This document shows, in pieces, positions 62,927 through 64,000 of a stretch of DNA of 64,000 bases. Position 1 is the first letter of the stretch, and every line of letters begins with the position of its first letter. Made by a program: the position numbers and the translations under genes. The notes under the pieces were generated by a model. It made no database searches. It was not told where the DNA came from and saw nothing but the letters and a program-made list of their open reading frames with translations. The stretch is from Bacteroides fragilis NCTC 9343. Its GTDB lineage: Bacteria; Bacteroidota; Bacteroidia; Bacteroidales; Bacteroidaceae. Location of the stretch: positions 930,001 through 994,000 of the forward strand of contig NC_003228.3 of the NCBI RefSeq assembly GCF_000025985.1. The letters are read 5' to 3'.

Positions 62927-64000
62927 ATGAAGAAGCTAAATCTCTTTTTATTGGTTTTGTTTATATGTAATTGTCCGGTCGTTTCTGGTTATGCTTTTTT
63001 TGATAGAGATATTCGTCTGTTAACTATGCAGGATGGGCTGGCGGATAATACTATTACATCTATCTACAAAGATCGGGATGGCTTTATGTGGTTTGGTACT
63101 AATAATGGCTTGAGCCGTTATGATGGTAAATTAATAAAAAACTTCTCTTCTTCACCAGCGTATATGTATGTTTCCGAAATTGTAGAGATGTCAGATCGAT
63201 ATTTGGGAGTTATCGCTGGAAATACTTTATATTGTTTTGCTCGGTCGCTGGAGAAATTTATACCGATCGTCCATGCAACGGATTATAGTTCTGTACATGT
63301 CTCTCACTTATTACCTATAGATAATAACTCTTTTTGGGGACTGTCAGGGAATAAATTATATCTATATACACAGGAAGAAGTTAAAAATGAGAAAGGAGAG
63401 GTTGTTCAGATTAAATTGAAATGTGAGAAACAGTATAAAGATTTGATTGATTCTGGTGATAATTTCTGTGCAATGTGTTATACTGATAATCATGAAATGT
63501 TATGTTTGGTTACACAGCAAGGAAATTTGCTATTGTTTCAGCCTGAATCTTCGGAGAAATCTAAAAAGATATCTTTGTGGAAAAATAAAACTTGGGATGC
63601 AACTTCGGTATTATATGATAAAGGAGTGGTATGGGTTTCTACTATTGGACATGGTATTCTGCGTTATTACGTTTCTTCTGGGTATATAGACAGAATTACT
63701 TATAAGGAAAATAATAAAGAAAACAGTCTATCCCATACAGATGTTTTTCAAATTATTCCAATTAATAATAATCGTTATCTTGCAGTGACTTGGAGTGGGT
63801 ATACTTTATTATTTCAGGATAAGAATGATCCGAAAAGAATGATGACAGAAATATACTATAATACAGCTTCACAACTTCACCGCAACTTAGAAACAAGAAT
63901 GATTTCAGCGTATTACGACCCCAGTGGGATTGTTTGGATAGGTACTAATGGGGGAGGAGTGATTTATTCTGATCTACGGTCACAATTTTATAACCAATTT
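62927..64000 (+). CDS. Hybrid two-component sensor (HTCS), N-terminal part
   Basis: The frame is open from ATG at 62927 to the window edge (358 codons visible). A signal peptide/anchor (LNLFLLVLFICNCPVVSG) precedes the beta-propeller periplasmic sensor of HTCS proteins. Reg_prop-type blades are visible: DGFMWFGTNNGLSRYDG near residue 50 and GIVWIGTNGGGV near the edge. HTCS proteins bind an oligosaccharide in the periplasm, have a kinase, a receiver and an AraC-type DNA-binding domain in one chain, and activate the neighbouring susC. The domains beyond the sensor are outside the window and are inferred. Divergent orientation to susC is the classical arrangement. Confidence 0.9.
   Translation, partial: MKKLNLFLLVLFICNCPVVSGYAFFDRDIRLLTMQDGLADNTITSIYKDRDGFMWFGTNNGLSRYDGKLIKNFSSSPAYMYVSEIVEMSDRYLGVIAGNTLYCFARSLEKFIPIVHATDYSSVHVSHLLPIDNNSFWGLSGNKLYLYTQEEVKNEKGEVVQIKLKCEKQYKDLIDSGDNFCAMCYTDNHEMLCLVTQQGNLLLFQPESSEKSKKISLWKNKTWDATSVLYDKGVVWVSTIGHGILRYYVSSGYIDRITYKENNKENSLSHTDVFQIIPINNNRYLAVTWSGYTLLFQDKNDPKRMMTEIYYNTASQLHRNLETRMISAYYDPSGIVWIGTNGGGVIYSDLRSQFYNQF

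Overview
The window looks like a Bacteroides chromosome, most probably Bacteroides fragilis. Evidence: paired SusC/SusD proteins, many lipoprotein exo-enzymes, Bacteroides-type promoters (TAnnTTTG at -7), and a complex I operon with fused nuoCD and no nuoEFG. The order GH26 mannanase, GH130 phosphorylase, GPH-type symporter, cellobiose 2-epimerase matches, from memory, the published B. fragilis mannan cluster. No tRNA, rRNA, CRISPR array or insertion sequence was seen.

Region 1 (1-19034, + strand) is the downstream part of a beta-mannan utilization locus. It opens with the tail of a surface glycan-binding-type protein and a terminator. Then come two related, unrecognised TIM-barrel-type secreted proteins, a GH26 lipoprotein, a GH5_7-like mannanase lipoprotein and a GH3 enzyme. 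A four-gene corrinoid methyl-transfer module follows (10211-14013): two UroD/MtaA-superfamily proteins, a B12-binding protein and a MetH-activation-domain-like protein. A promoter then drives manA (GH26), mannosylglucose phosphorylase (GH130), a symporter and cellobiose 2-epimerase. Together these give mannan -> mannobiose -> import -> mannosylglucose -> mannose 1-phosphate + glucose. The methyl-transfer module is the least expected part of the window, and its methyl donor is unknown.

Region 2 (19104-23463, +) is a three-gene operon: a DUF6057-like membrane protein, a beta-propeller lipoprotein with one CxxCH motif, and a RidA-like protein, ended by a strong terminator. Region 3 (24068-32358) has two paralogous beta-helix lipoproteins and a TonB-dependent receptor on the minus strand, opposite a multi-PAS soluble histidine kinase on the plus strand. 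Region 4 (32455-42391, -) encodes complex I as nuoA, B, CD, H, I, J, K, L, M, N. Region 5 (42535-50868) holds a small exported protein, dxs-trkA-trkH, a DUF3887/alpha-beta hydrolase coupled to a small membrane protein, and a phosphoglycolate phosphatase-like HAD enzyme.

Region 6 (50948-64000) is a second polysaccharide utilization locus on the minus strand. It runs susC, susD, sulfatase, GH29 fucosidase, GH36-like enzyme, sulfatase. A divergent hybrid two-component sensor is cut off by the window end. The enzyme set suggests a sulfated, fucosylated glycan, possibly host mucin; this substrate is inferred.
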